Assembly (NCBI GenBank): GCA_020846295.1
Contig: JADLEF010000157.1
Span: 1 to 32,534 of the forward strand
DNA from: Acidimicrobiales bacterium
GTDB lineage: Bacteria; Actinomycetota; Acidimicrobiia; Acidimicrobiales; CAIXPF01
Length of the DNA: 32,534 nt
Direction of reading: 5' to 3'
Translations under genes and position numbers: made by a program
Shown here: one piece after another, positions 8,205 to 14,434 of the stretch
Position numbering within the stretch: the first letter of the stretch is position 1
Layout of the letters: each line of letters starts with the position of its first letter
The notes under the pieces: model-generated
What the model saw: only the letters and a program-made list of their open reading frames with translations
Database searches by the model: none
Told to the model about the DNA's origin: nothing

Positions 8205-8918
8205 GTGCGTCTGCCCAGTGATCCGACCGGCCGTTCCGACCGTCCCGTGCACCTCGTCTACGAGGATCCGTTGTTGGCCCAGCACCACCGCACCGGTGCG
8301 GCCATGCGGCGCCTCGGCGAGGCGTTGATCGGCCGCGACGTCCCGCTGCAGGAGCTCGAGGCGCTCGAGCGCTGGGCGGACGAGCACGCCACCCGGCTCG
8401 AGGACCTCGACGCCGTCACGCGGGCCGACGACTACCAGGCCCGGCGCTACACCATCGCCCCGCCCCGCGACGGGGACCGGTTGATCTCCTTCAGCGACCG
8501 ACCGGTGTCGGGCCCGGCCAACCCCACGGCGACCGATCTGATCGTGTGGCGCGACGGCGACGTGGTCCGCGCCGTGGCCCGCTTCGGGCGTCTGGCGGAG
8601 GCGTCGCCCGGTCGGGCGCACGGCGGGGTCAGCGCGTCGGTGTTCGACGACGTGATGGGCTACGTGATGATCATCGAGGCGACCGCGGCCTACACCGGCG
8701 AGCTGTTCGTCCGCTACAAGGCGCCGATGCTGATCGGGGTGCCGGTGCACTTCGAGGCGCGGGTGGCCGATCGGGGCGAGCGGGTGTGGACGTTGGAGGC
8801 CACGGCCCGTCTGCACGAGCCGGACGGGCAGCTGTGCGGGGAGGCGTCGGGGCGCTTCGTCGTGGTCGGCCCGGAGAAGTTCGGGTTGCCGGAGGGCACC
8901 CGCGCCCCCGCGGACTGA
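8205..8918 (+). CDS. PaaI-family hotdog thioesterase
   Basis: 237-aa protein with one hotdog domain in its C-terminal half. The signature GRAHGGVSASVFDDVMG (about 136-152) is typical of PaaI/acyl-CoA thioesterases, where HGG and the Asp on the long helix form the active site (His139, Asp148/149). It is followed by YTGELFVRYKAPMLIGVPVHFEARVADRGERVWTLEA, the usual beta strands. The first ~90 residues form a helical extension that I do not recognise. Likely activity: hydrolysis of an acyl-CoA, substrate unknown. GTG start at 8205 with AGGA seven bases upstream. Divergent from the CoA-transferase pair, with which it may share a pathway. Confidence 0.88.
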   Translation: MRLPSDPTGRSDRPVHLVYEDPLLAQHHRTGAAMRRLGEALIGRDVPLQELEALERWADEHATRLEDLDAVTRADDYQARRYTIAPPRDGDRLISFSDRPVSGPANPTATDLIVWRDGDVVRAVARFGRLAEASPGRAHGGVSASVFDDVMGYVMIIEATAAYTGELFVRYKAPMLIGVPVHFEARVADRGERVWTLEATARLHEPDGQLCGEASGRFVVVGPEKFGLPEGTRAPAD

Positions 8919-8953
8919 CCGCCGGGGATCCGGCACCGGCGCGAGTTTCGGAC

Positions 8954-8967
8954 GGGACCGCGGTCCC
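8954..8967. promoter_or_regulatory. Candidate DosR-type operator upstream of the 131-aa basic protein
   Basis: GGGACCGCGGTCCC is a perfect 14-bp palindrome with the GGGAC-n4-GTCCC arms of the mycobacterial DosR box (consensus GGGACTWWAGTCCC); the central four bases differ. It lies just upstream of a TACCCT -10-like box (8970-8975) and 21 bases before the ATG at 8989, a normal place for an activator site next to -35. A DosR-like regulator is encoded 2.5 kb downstream. Confidence 0.4.
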
Positions 8968-8969
8968 AC

Positions 8970-8975
8970 TACCCT
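8970..8975 (+). promoter_or_regulatory. Candidate -10 box for the 131-aa basic protein
   Basis: TACCCT fits TAnnnT. A weak TTTCGG at 8946-8951, 18 bases upstream, could act as -35. The ATG is 13 bases downstream, so the leader would be about seven bases and lacks a Shine-Dalgarno sequence. Confidence 0.35.
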
Positions 8976-8988
8976 GCACGGTGCTGCT

Positions 8989-9384
8989 ATGGCCAAGAAG
9001 ACGACGACCTCGTTCGACACCCCGTTCCGCAAGAACGAGAAGGTGTCCGCCACCCTGGAACTGCCCGGCGTCCCCGAGGGGACCGTCGGCCGCGTGAAGC
9101 TGGTCAACGGGATCACCTGGAAGCGGTACTGGGTCTTCTTCGACAACGGCGTCGACCTCGGCCAGGTGGACCACAGGTCCCTGGTGCGCACCAAGCAGTG
9201 GGACGACTTCCAGACCCACAAGGCGCAAGCCGCGGTGGCCGGCGCGGCCAAGGCCGCGGCGCCGGCGGGCCCCGATGCCGCCGGGGACGGTGCGCCCGCC
9301 GCCGAGGCGGGCGCCGGTTCACGGATCCCCGCCCACCTGCTCGAGCGGGCGAAGAACCGCAAGAAGGCCCTGGGCATCGAGTGA
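8989..9384 (+). CDS. Small basic protein of unknown function
   Basis: 131 aa. Residues 1-75 look like a compact beta-rich domain: MAKKTTTSFDTPFRKNEKV, then PEGTVGRVKLVNGITWKRYWVFFDNGVDLGQVDHRSLVR, whose spacing of Gly, Val and aromatics suggests a small SH3-like barrel (inference only). An Ala/Gly/Pro-rich linker (about 76-112) leads to a basic C-terminal tail RIPAHLLERAKNRKKALGIE, a helix that could bind nucleic acid or a partner. No signal peptide or membrane segment. Start: ATG preceded by a palindromic DosR-box-like site and a -10-like box. I recognise no named family. Position next to the two-component locus and the candidate operator suggest it may be under control of that regulator. 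Confidence 0.8.
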   Translation: MAKKTTTSFDTPFRKNEKVSATLELPGVPEGTVGRVKLVNGITWKRYWVFFDNGVDLGQVDHRSLVRTKQWDDFQTHKAQAAVAGAAKAAAPAGPDAAGDGAPAAEAGAGSRIPAHLLERAKNRKKALGIE

Positions 9385-9461
9385 TCCGGCGTGCCCGGCT
9401 GACGCGCCGGGCGCCCTTCGCACCCACGTTTCGCCTGGTGGCGACCATGGATGTGACCTCA

Positions 9462-9473
9462 GCCCCTAGGGGC
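9462..9473. promoter_or_regulatory. Palindrome upstream of the signalling operon
   Basis: GCCCCTAGGGGC is a perfect 12-bp palindrome in the 149-base gap before the 140-aa gene at 9534. It is followed by a second near-palindrome, CCTACCGTAGG (9489-9499), which also contains the -10-like TACCGT. These are the only structured elements in this gap and are candidates for the operon's promoter/operator. The GGGGCCTT part resembles only one half of a DosR box. Confidence 0.35.
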
Positions 9474-9533
9474 CTTCGGCACCGCTTTCCTACCGTAGGG
9501 ATCTCGTCGGTCGGTTTGGGAGGTCTGTCGCGC

Positions 9534-9956
9534 ATGTTGGTCCATGACTTCGCGCTCGTCACGCTGCCCGGCGCGGACATGGCCGAGGCGATGCAGCGCC
9601 GGGGCCGGGATCTGCTGGCCGGTTCGGTGGCGGCCGCGCTGCACGGCCCGGACGGGCCGGCCCCGTTCCGCCTGCAGACCGGTGGGCTGCTGTCGAGCTC
9701 CCAGTCCACGGTGTTGCCGTTCACGTTGCATCTCGAACGGCAGCGCTCAGCGTTCCGACAGCTCCAAGGTGACCTGGAGTTCTTCGAGCTCGAACCGCGC
9801 TGCTGCCAGCTGCGGCTGCTGGCCAGCTACGGCCGGCTGGATCCCTTCGCGCCGACCCGGGTGGACCACGCCCGGGTGGAGACGACCGTGCGGACGATGT
9901 TGAACCACCTGGTCCGCGCCCTGGAAGCCGAGGCCGCCCGTTCCTGCCATGGATGA
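9534..9956 (+). CDS. Unknown 140-aa protein co-translated with the histidine kinase
   Basis: Start chosen at ATG 9534 because GGGAGG lies ten bases upstream; the frame is open further upstream but that part reads as non-coding. The protein (MLVHDFALVTLPGADMAEAM...) has no signal peptide or membrane helix. Features: a mixed N-terminal part with MQRRGRDLLAGSVAAAL, a middle PLQ/STVLPFTLHLERQRSAFRQLQGDLEFFELEP region rich in beta and helix formers, a CC pair in EPRCCQLRLLASYGRLD, and an amphipathic C-terminal helix VETTVRTMLNHLVRALEAEAARS. Its last eight bases overlap the kinase start (ATG 9949, stop 9954-9956), so the two are translationally coupled and likely act together, for instance as a sensing partner. 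No family recognised. Confidence 0.8.
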   Translation: MLVHDFALVTLPGADMAEAMQRRGRDLLAGSVAAALHGPDGPAPFRLQTGGLLSSSQSTVLPFTLHLERQRSAFRQLQGDLEFFELEPRCCQLRLLASYGRLDPFAPTRVDHARVETTVRTMLNHLVRALEAEAARSCHG

Positions 9957-11370
9957 GTTCGCCGGATCGTCCTTCGACGCGACCGATCCGGTCGTGCTGG
10001 CCGACCTGGCGGGATTGGTCGAGGCGGCACCGGACGGGCTGCTGCTCGTCGACGGTGACGGCACCATCCTCTTGGCCAACCAGCAGGTCGAGGAGCTGTT
10101 CGGGTACACCCGGGCGGAGCTGATCGGCCAGGCCATCGAGCTGCTGTTGCCCGCCGCCGCCCGCGCCGCCCACGTGGCGCACCGCAACCGGTACCGGAGC
10201 GATCCGCGGACCCGCTCGATGGGCAGCGGCCTGGACCTCTACGGCCAGCGCCGCGACGGCTCGACGGTGGTGGTGGAGGTCGGCCTCAGCCCGACGCTGC
10301 ACGACGGCCGCCCGGCGGTGATCGCCGCCATCCGCGACATCTCGGCGCGGGTCGCGGCCGACGCCCACACCCGACGCATCGAGCGCCTCATCGACCGGGC
10401 CCATGAGGGCGTCTACCTGCTCGACCCGCAGGACCTGCGCTTCACCTACGTCAACGCCGGCGCGGCGGTGCAATCCGGCTACGGCCGCCAGGCGCTGCTG
10501 TCCATGACCCCGTTGCACCTGATGCCGGACATGGACGAGGCGATCCTGCGGCGCCTGATCGAACGCGCCGCCGCCGCCGGTCGCATCTCGCCGGTGATCA
10601 CCCGGCTGCGCCGCTCCGACGGGGCGGACCTGCCGGTGGAGCTGCTGCTGGAGTGGGACGCGGCGCCCGAGGGCACCGCGGTGGCGGTGCTGGTGCGCGA
10701 CCTCTCCGAACGCCGCGACAGCGAGGAGGAGCTGGAGGAGACCCGCCGGGAGCTCGCCCTGGTGGAGGACCGCGAGCGCATCGCCCGAGATCTGCACGAC
10801 CGGGTGATCCAGCGGCTGTTCGCCACCGGCATGTCGCTGCAGGCCATCGTGACCCACCTGCTCGACGACACGCTCAGCGGCCGCATCGGCCGGGCGGTGG
10901 ACGATCTCGACACCACCATCCGGGAGATCCGAGCCGTCATCTTCGAGCTGCAGCCGCCGGACCAGGGCGAGTCGGCGCGGCGACGGGTGCTGTCCACCGC
11001 CCGCGATGCCCGCGCGTCGCTCGGCTTCGAGCCGGTGGTGCGCTTCGACGGCCCCATCGAGACCGTGATCGACGGCGCGGTGGCGGCCGAGCTGCTGGCC
11101 ACCCTGCAGGAGGGCCTCTCCAACGTGGCTCGCCACGCCCGGGCCACCGCGGGGACGGTGACGGTGACGGTGTCGGGTCTGGCGGGGGGCGACGTCGTGC
11201 TCGAGATCGTCGATGACGGTGTCGGCATCGCTGCGCCGGTCGCGGGCGGCAACGGCTTGAGCAACATGGCCACCCGGGCGGAGCGGCTCGGCGGATCGTG
11301 CGAGGTGACACCCGTGGGGGCACGGGGCGGCACGAGGCTGCGCTGGTCGGTGCCCGCCGGACGTTCGTGA
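9949..11370 (+). CDS. PAS-PAS sensor histidine kinase, DevS/DosT-like core
   Basis: 473-aa soluble kinase with no membrane segment. Domains: PAS 1 (about 17-132), PAS 2 (about 143-254), short coiled coil (255-275), HisKA_3 dimerisation domain (275-340) with RERIARDLHDRVIQRLFATG and phospho-acceptor His283, and a HATPase domain (about 370-470) with Asn392 (EGLSNVARHA), DDGVG (422-426) and GNGLSNM (434-440). The HisKA_3 box is very like that of mycobacterial DevS/DosT, but those use GAF sensor domains where this has PAS. PAS 1 has a His at residue 75 placed like the heme-ligating His of FixL and EcDosP, a hint of gas sensing. Starts inside the preceding small gene; the response regulator follows after 72 bases. 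Predicted to phosphorylate that regulator. Confidence 0.93.
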   Translation: MDEFAGSSFDATDPVVLADLAGLVEAAPDGLLLVDGDGTILLANQQVEELFGYTRAELIGQAIELLLPAAARAAHVAHRNRYRSDPRTRSMGSGLDLYGQRRDGSTVVVEVGLSPTLHDGRPAVIAAIRDISARVAADAHTRRIERLIDRAHEGVYLLDPQDLRFTYVNAGAAVQSGYGRQALLSMTPLHLMPDMDEAILRRLIERAAAAGRISPVITRLRRSDGADLPVELLLEWDAAPEGTAVAVLVRDLSERRDSEEELEETRRELALVEDRERIARDLHDRVIQRLFATGMSLQAIVTHLLDDTLSGRIGRAVDDLDTTIREIRAVIFELQPPDQGESARRRVLSTARDARASLGFEPVVRFDGPIETVIDGAVAAELLATLQEGLSNVARHARATAGTVTVTVSGLAGGDVVLEIVDDGVGIAAPVAGGNGLSNMATRAERLGGSCEVTPVGARGGTRLRWSVPAGRS

Positions 11371-11405
11371 TCGACATCGGTCGCCGCGACCTGGGAGACT
11401 GTGCG

Positions 11406-11419
11406 AGGACTCGCGTCCC
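11406..11419. promoter_or_regulatory. Candidate DosR-type operator upstream of the response regulator
   Basis: AGGACTCGCGTCCC contains the palindrome GGAC-TCGC-GTCC and matches GGGACTWWAGTCCC at GGACT and GTCCC. It lies in the 72-base gap between kinase and regulator, 23 bases before the GTG at 11443, and would suit autoregulation. Confidence 0.35.
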
Positions 11420-11442
11420 CAGGCGTTGTTCGGGAGGAAAGA

Positions 11443-12096
11443 GTGATCCGAGTTTTCGTGCTCGACGACCACGAGGTGGTTCGCACCGGGCTGCGTGACC
11501 TGCTCGAGGGCACGGGTGAGTTCACCGTGGTCGGAGAGGCGGGCACCGCGGAGGAGGCGATGCGTCGCATCCCCGCCACCCGGCCCGAGGTCGCGGTCCT
11601 CGACGTGCGCCTACCGGATGGCAACGGGGTGGAGGTCTGCCGGGAGATCCGCAGCACCCACCCGGAGATCGGTTGCCTGATGCTGACCAGCTTCAGCGAT
11701 GACGAGGCGTTGTTCGACTCGATCATGGCCGGCGCGTCCGGCTACCTGCTCAAGCAGGTGCGGGGCATCGACCTGGTGGACGCGGTGCGAAAGGTGGCGG
11801 CCGGGCAGTCCCTGATCGATCCGCAGGTCACCGCGAAGGTGCTGGACCGGATCCGTCACCAGGACAGCGGGGACGACACCACGCAGCGCCTGACCGACCA
11901 GGAGCGGCGGATCCTCGAGCTCATCGGCGAGGGCATGACGAACCGCCAGATCGCCGAGCGGCTCTACCTGGCGGAGAAGACGGTGAAGAACTACGTCTCC
12001 AACCTGCTGGCCAAGTTGGGGATGTCCCGGCGCACCGAGGCGGCGGCGTACGCGGCCCGACTCGACGAGCGCAAGCACCGCCCCTACGAGCGCTGA
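11443..12096 (+). CDS. NarL/FixJ-family response regulator, DosR/DevR-like
   Basis: 217-aa receiver plus LuxR-type helix-turn-helix regulator. Start at GTG 11443, with GGGAGG five to eleven bases upstream; a longer frame from 11401 lacks a ribosome site. Receiver: acidic pair Asp8/Asp9, phospho-acceptor Asp54 (VLDVRLPDGNG), Thr82, Tyr101, Lys104. Output: LTDQERRILELIGEGMTNRQIAERLYLAEKTVKNYVSNLLAKLG with Lys179, Lys182 and Asn183. As I recall Mycobacterium tuberculosis DosR, the length (217 aa) and the numbers of all these residues are the same, and the opening MIRVFVLDDHEVVRTGL is nearly identical, so this is a close relative. DosR controls the hypoxia/NO dormancy regulon, including universal stress proteins; one is encoded just downstream here. 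Function by homology, not shown. Confidence 0.93.
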   Translation: MIRVFVLDDHEVVRTGLRDLLEGTGEFTVVGEAGTAEEAMRRIPATRPEVAVLDVRLPDGNGVEVCREIRSTHPEIGCLMLTSFSDDEALFDSIMAGASGYLLKQVRGIDLVDAVRKVAAGQSLIDPQVTAKVLDRIRHQDSGDDTTQRLTDQERRILELIGEGMTNRQIAERLYLAEKTVKNYVSNLLAKLGMSRRTEAAAYAARLDERKHRPYER

Positions 12097-12103
12097 ACCG
12101 CCC

Positions 12104-12156
12104 GGCCCGCTTCGCCGTACCGATCGGTCGTACCGATCAGTACGGCGAGGCGGGCC
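12104..12156. terminator. Long hairpin between convergent genes (bidirectional terminator candidate)
   Basis: Arms 12104-12120 (GGCCCGCTTCGCCGTAC) and 12140-12156 pair over 17 bp with one G-T wobble; the loop is 19 bases. It begins seven bases after the response-regulator stop and ends 37 bases before the stop of the convergent cNMP-domain gene, so it can serve both. There is no T tract on either side. Arms and loop together hold two overlapping near-copies of the window's iterated palindrome. Confidence 0.6.
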
Positions 12157-12169
12157 GTACCGCGCGGTC
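12118..12169. repeat. Three near-copies of the iterated palindrome (intergenic)
   Basis: TACCGATCGGTC (12118-12129), TACCGATCAGTA (12131-12142) and TACCGCGCGGTC (12158-12169), each preceded by G and each one base away from TACCnnnnGGTA. The first two are part of the hairpin between the response regulator and the cNMP-domain gene. Confidence 0.55.
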
Positions 12170-12192
12170 CGGCCCACGGCCGGCGGCGCCGA

Positions 12193-12612
12193 TCAGTGGT
12201 GGCCGGCGCTGCGCAGGATCGCTGCGAGGTCCCGCATGATGACGAGGGGCAGTCCGGGCACTTCCTCCAGCAGCTGCGCGAAGCGGTTGCCGGGCACCAC
12301 GAGCAGGTGCATCGGGGTGCGCGAGGTCACCGTGGCGGTGCGGGGCCCGTGGTCGATGAGGCTGATCTCGCCGATCAGCGCGCCCGGGCCGAGCGTCTCG
12401 ACCTCGTTGCCGTCGATGGACACCGTGGCCTCACCGGCGATGACCACGAAGGCCTCGTGACCGACCTCGCCCTGACGGCACAGCACCCGACCGGCCTCGA
12501 TATCGATCTCGTCGACGATGGTGGCCACGTGTTCGAGCTGTTTGTGGCTGCAGTTGCGGAAGAGCCGCACGGCCCGCAGGTGGTCCAGCTTCGCATCGTG
12601 ATGCAGCGCCAT
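12193..12612 (-). CDS. Cyclic nucleotide-binding domain protein (stand-alone)
   Basis: 139 aa, almost entirely one Crp/cNMP-binding beta-roll. Seen: LRAVRLFRNCSHKQLEHVATIVDEIDIEAGRVLCRQGEVGHEAFVVIAGEATV, then the phosphate-binding cassette LIGEISLIDHGPRTATV with Gly81, Glu82 and Arg91-Thr92 where cAMP binders have G-E-x-x-L...R-T/S/A. The C-terminal helix is short and there is no DNA-binding domain, kinase or channel, so it would act as a ligand-dependent partner of another protein. Start ATG 12612 with GAGAGGG ten bases upstream and a TAGATT -10-like box at 12649-12654 (minus strand). Divergent from the universal stress gene, sharing a 225-base regulatory region. Confidence 0.88.
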   Translation of the reverse strand: MALHHDAKLDHLRAVRLFRNCSHKQLEHVATIVDEIDIEAGRVLCRQGEVGHEAFVVIAGEATVSIDGNEVETLGPGALIGEISLIDHGPRTATVTSRTPMHLLVVPGNRFAQLLEEVPGLPLVIMRDLAAILRSAGHH

Positions 12613-12648
12613 GAAATGCCGTCCCTCTCGACTCGCTTGTTCGCCGTG

Positions 12649-12654
12649 AATCTA
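12649..12654 (-). promoter_or_regulatory. Candidate -10 box of the cNMP-domain gene
   Basis: TAGATT (minus strand) fits TAnnnT; transcription would start about 30 bases before the ATG at 12612, leaving room for the GAGAGGG ribosome site at 12623-12629. Confidence 0.35.
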
Positions 12655-12754
12655 CTCGGTCCGGCGGGCCCGGGTCGGCGGACGCGCCGCGGGGCGGGAC
12701 GGCGACCCAGCCGGTAGCGTGCCGCCCACCGGGGATTTCGGGGGCGGCGCCTGC

Positions 12755-12769
12755 GGACGTTCGGCCCTG
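12755..12769 (+). promoter_or_regulatory. Candidate DosR-type operator upstream of the universal stress gene
   Basis: CGGACGTTCGGCCCT matches the non-palindromic form of the DosR motif GGGACTTnnGGCCCT at 11 of 13 defined bases. It lies 68 bases before the universal stress gene start, in the divergent gap also used by the cNMP-domain gene. In mycobacteria several universal stress genes are DosR targets. Confidence 0.4.
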
Positions 12770-12837
12770 GTCGCCATGTCACCGGCAAACGATCGTTGAA
12801 GCGCAGCAGGGCTGCGGAGAACGTAGGAGGATCGGCC

Positions 12838-13302
12838 ATGGTCGATGCGAACAACTCCGGCGCACAGGTCATCGTGGTCGGCGTCGATGGTTCGGGACAT
12901 GCCGATGCGGCGCTGGCATGGGCCATCGAGGAAGCACGGCTGCGGCAGGCGACGCTGCGCGTGGTCCATGCCTGGCAGTACCTCCCCATGGTGGCGGAGC
13001 CGATGGCCGCGCTGCCCTCGACGCCGTACCAGGAGCTCGCCGATTCGGCGAAGCTGGTGGTGAGCGAGGCGATCGAACGGGTGACCGGCTCCGCCGAACC
13101 CGGCGTGCCGCTCGACGTGCGCATCGTCGAGGGTGCGGCCGGGGCCGCCCTGCTGGACAACGCGGCCGATGCCACGTTGATCGTGGTCGGCAGCCGCGGT
13201 CGCGGCGGGTTCACCGGCCTGTTGCTCGGTTCGGTCGGCCAGCAGGTCACCCACCACGCGCACTGCCCGGTCGTGGTGCTGCCCAAGGGCGTCGACGGCT
13301 GA
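12838..13302 (+). CDS. Universal stress protein (UspA family, ATP-binding type)
   Basis: 154-aa single-domain USP. Start ATG 12838, eight bases after a strong GTAGGAGG (12823-12830), preferred over the in-frame ATG at 12796. Seen: VIVVGVDGSGHADAALAWAIEEARL (nucleotide-binding first strand and helix), ATLRVVHAWQY, GAAGAALLDNAADATLIVVGSRGRGGFTGLLLGSVGQQVTHHAHCPVVVLP. The G-2x-G-9x-GS motif of ATP-binding USPs is complete. Such proteins act in the cytosol in stress and non-growing survival. Its place beside a DosR-like regulator with a DosR-box-like site upstream suggests regulation by oxygen or redox state. Confidence 0.95.
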   Translation: MVDANNSGAQVIVVGVDGSGHADAALAWAIEEARLRQATLRVVHAWQYLPMVAEPMAALPSTPYQELADSAKLVVSEAIERVTGSAEPGVPLDVRIVEGAAGAALLDNAADATLIVVGSRGRGGFTGLLLGSVGQQVTHHAHCPVVVLPKGVDG

Positions 13303-13317
13303 GCTGAGCCTTCGTCG

Positions 13318-13362
13318 TTCGGACTTCCCACCTTCGGACTTCCCACCTTCGGACTTCCCACC
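13318..13362. repeat. 15-bp tandem repeat, three copies
   Basis: TTCGGACTTCCCACC is repeated exactly three times (13318, 13333, 13348), followed by a partial TTCGG. It begins 16 bases after the universal stress gene stop, in the gap before the convergent surE. Not coding in any convincing frame. Confidence 0.9.
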
Positions 13363-13433
13363 TTCGGCAGCGGCGCCCGTTGCGCACCTCGCAGCGGGCG
13401 CCGTGCCGCGCACCGACGCACCCGCTGACCATA

Positions 13434-13487
13434 CCGTTCGGTCTGCACCTGCCGTTCGGTATGCATCCGCCGTTCGGCGGTCACCGC
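13434..13487. repeat. 18-bp imperfect tandem repeat, three copies
   Basis: Three units each starting CCGTTCGG at 13434, 13452 and 13470 (period 18). The first two units with their flanks form TACCGTTCGGTC (13432-13443) and TGCCGTTCGGTA (13450-13461), near-copies of the iterated palindrome. They occupy the surE-proximal half of the 218-base gap between convergent genes. Confidence 0.75.
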
Positions 13488-13520
13488 GGTGCCGATGGCG
13501 CCGGATCGGCGGCTCGGCGA

Positions 13521-14363
13521 TCAGCCGATCAGGGCGCCCAGGGCGGCGCTGATGCCGGCGCCGACCTCGGGCGCGGGGGCGTGGACGAGACGGCTGAGGA
13601 AGCTGACCGCGACGAGCCCCGCCTCCACCGCGCCGGCGTCGGTGTCGGCCGGCAGCTGCACCGGATCACCCCAGGACATCTCCACGTGGTACGTACCGGC
13701 ATGGCCGGCCTTGGGGGTCAGCACTGCCGAGGCCATGGTGCGCGGGGGCCGCACGGCGACGTCGCACCACTGCCAACCCACCATGTCGGCGACCGCCCGG
13801 TTGGGCACGTTGAGGTTCACCACGACCGGATCGGCGGGAAGTCCGTCGCGCAGCAGCGCCTCCACCACGATGGAGGCGATCGCGGCGGCGTCCTCCCAGC
13901 GCTGCGAGCCCAGGCTCTCCTCGCCGCCCTGGCCCTCGACGGCGAGCTCGGCCACCTCCTGGCTGACGGCGATGCCGCTGATGCCCCGCCCCCGGGCGGT
14001 GAGCGCGGCCCCGACGGTGCCCGAGTGGTACACGGCGCGCCCCACGTTGGCCCCGGGGTTGATGCCGGACACGACGAGATCGGGCACCCGCCCGAACGCC
14101 CCGAGGGCGGCGAACATCGTGCACAGGGCAGGTGGACCGCTGACCGCGTAGGCCCGGTCGATGCCCTCGACGGCGGTCTCGTGCACCTCCGGCCGGATCA
14201 GGTGCAGCGCTCCGAGCGCGGCGCCGGCACCGGAGTACTCGCTGTCCGGAGCCACGAGCAGCACGTCGCCGTGGGTGCGCATGGCCCGGGCGAGCACGTG
14301 CAGACCCACCGAATCGATCCCGTCGTCGTTGGTCAGCAGCAGCAGCGGTCGGTCATCGGCCAT
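13521..14363 (-). CDS. surE: 5'/3'-nucleotidase SurE
   Basis: 280-aa metal-dependent nucleoside monophosphate phosphatase. The N-terminus LLLLTNDDGIDSVGLHVLARAM has the metal-binding Asp13-Asp14; Ser44 in DSEYSGAGAAL and Asn102 in VSGINPGANVG complete the four ligands known from SurE structures. HSGTVGAALTARGRGISGIAVSQ is the family core. The C-terminus ends in a short Ala/Gly-rich tail. Slightly longer than the usual 250-260 residues. ATG at 14363; CAACAT six bases upstream may be a leaderless -10. SurE is linked in many bacteria to stationary-phase survival, which fits the stress gene next to it, but they are convergent and not co-transcribed. Confidence 0.95.
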   Translation of the reverse strand: MADDRPLLLLTNDDGIDSVGLHVLARAMRTHGDVLLVAPDSEYSGAGAALGALHLIRPEVHETAVEGIDRAYAVSGPPALCTMFAALGAFGRVPDLVVSGINPGANVGRAVYHSGTVGAALTARGRGISGIAVSQEVAELAVEGQGGEESLGSQRWEDAAAIASIVVEALLRDGLPADPVVVNLNVPNRAVADMVGWQWCDVAVRPPRTMASAVLTPKAGHAGTYHVEMSWGDPVQLPADTDAGAVEAGLVAVSFLSRLVHAPAPEVGAGISAALGALIG

Positions 14364-14369
14364 GGACCG

Positions 14370-14375
14370 ATGTTG
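14370..14375 (-). promoter_or_regulatory. Candidate -10 box of surE
   Basis: CAACAT on the minus strand differs from TAnnnT at the first base and lies six bases before the ATG at 14363, the same geometry as the boxes before the genes starting at 5145 and 24098. Confidence 0.25.
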
Positions 14376-14419
14376 GCACAGGGCGGCGCGGTCGCCCGGC
14401 GCGCCGGGCCGGGTCCCGA

Positions 14420-14425
14420 TACGCT
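14420..14425 (+). promoter_or_regulatory. Candidate -10 box of the CoA-transferase fusion operon
   Basis: TACGCT lies nine bases before the ATG at 14435, with no Shine-Dalgarno sequence between, consistent with a leaderless or nearly leaderless transcript. Confidence 0.35.
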
Positions 14426-14434
14426 CCCGCGCCG

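Noticed and set aside
9462-9499. DosR box upstream of the 140-aa gene
   Set aside because: GCCCCTAGGGGC is palindromic but lacks the GGGAC/GTCCC arms; only one half resembles the motif, so it is listed as an unassigned palindrome.
12838-13302. Universal stress gene as horizontally acquired because of flanking repeats
   Set aside because: Base composition and codon use match the neighbours and no integrase, transposase or target-site duplication is visible.
13318-13487. Possible CRISPR array
   Set aside because: Units are 15 and 18 bp, directly adjacent without spacers, and no cas gene is present.
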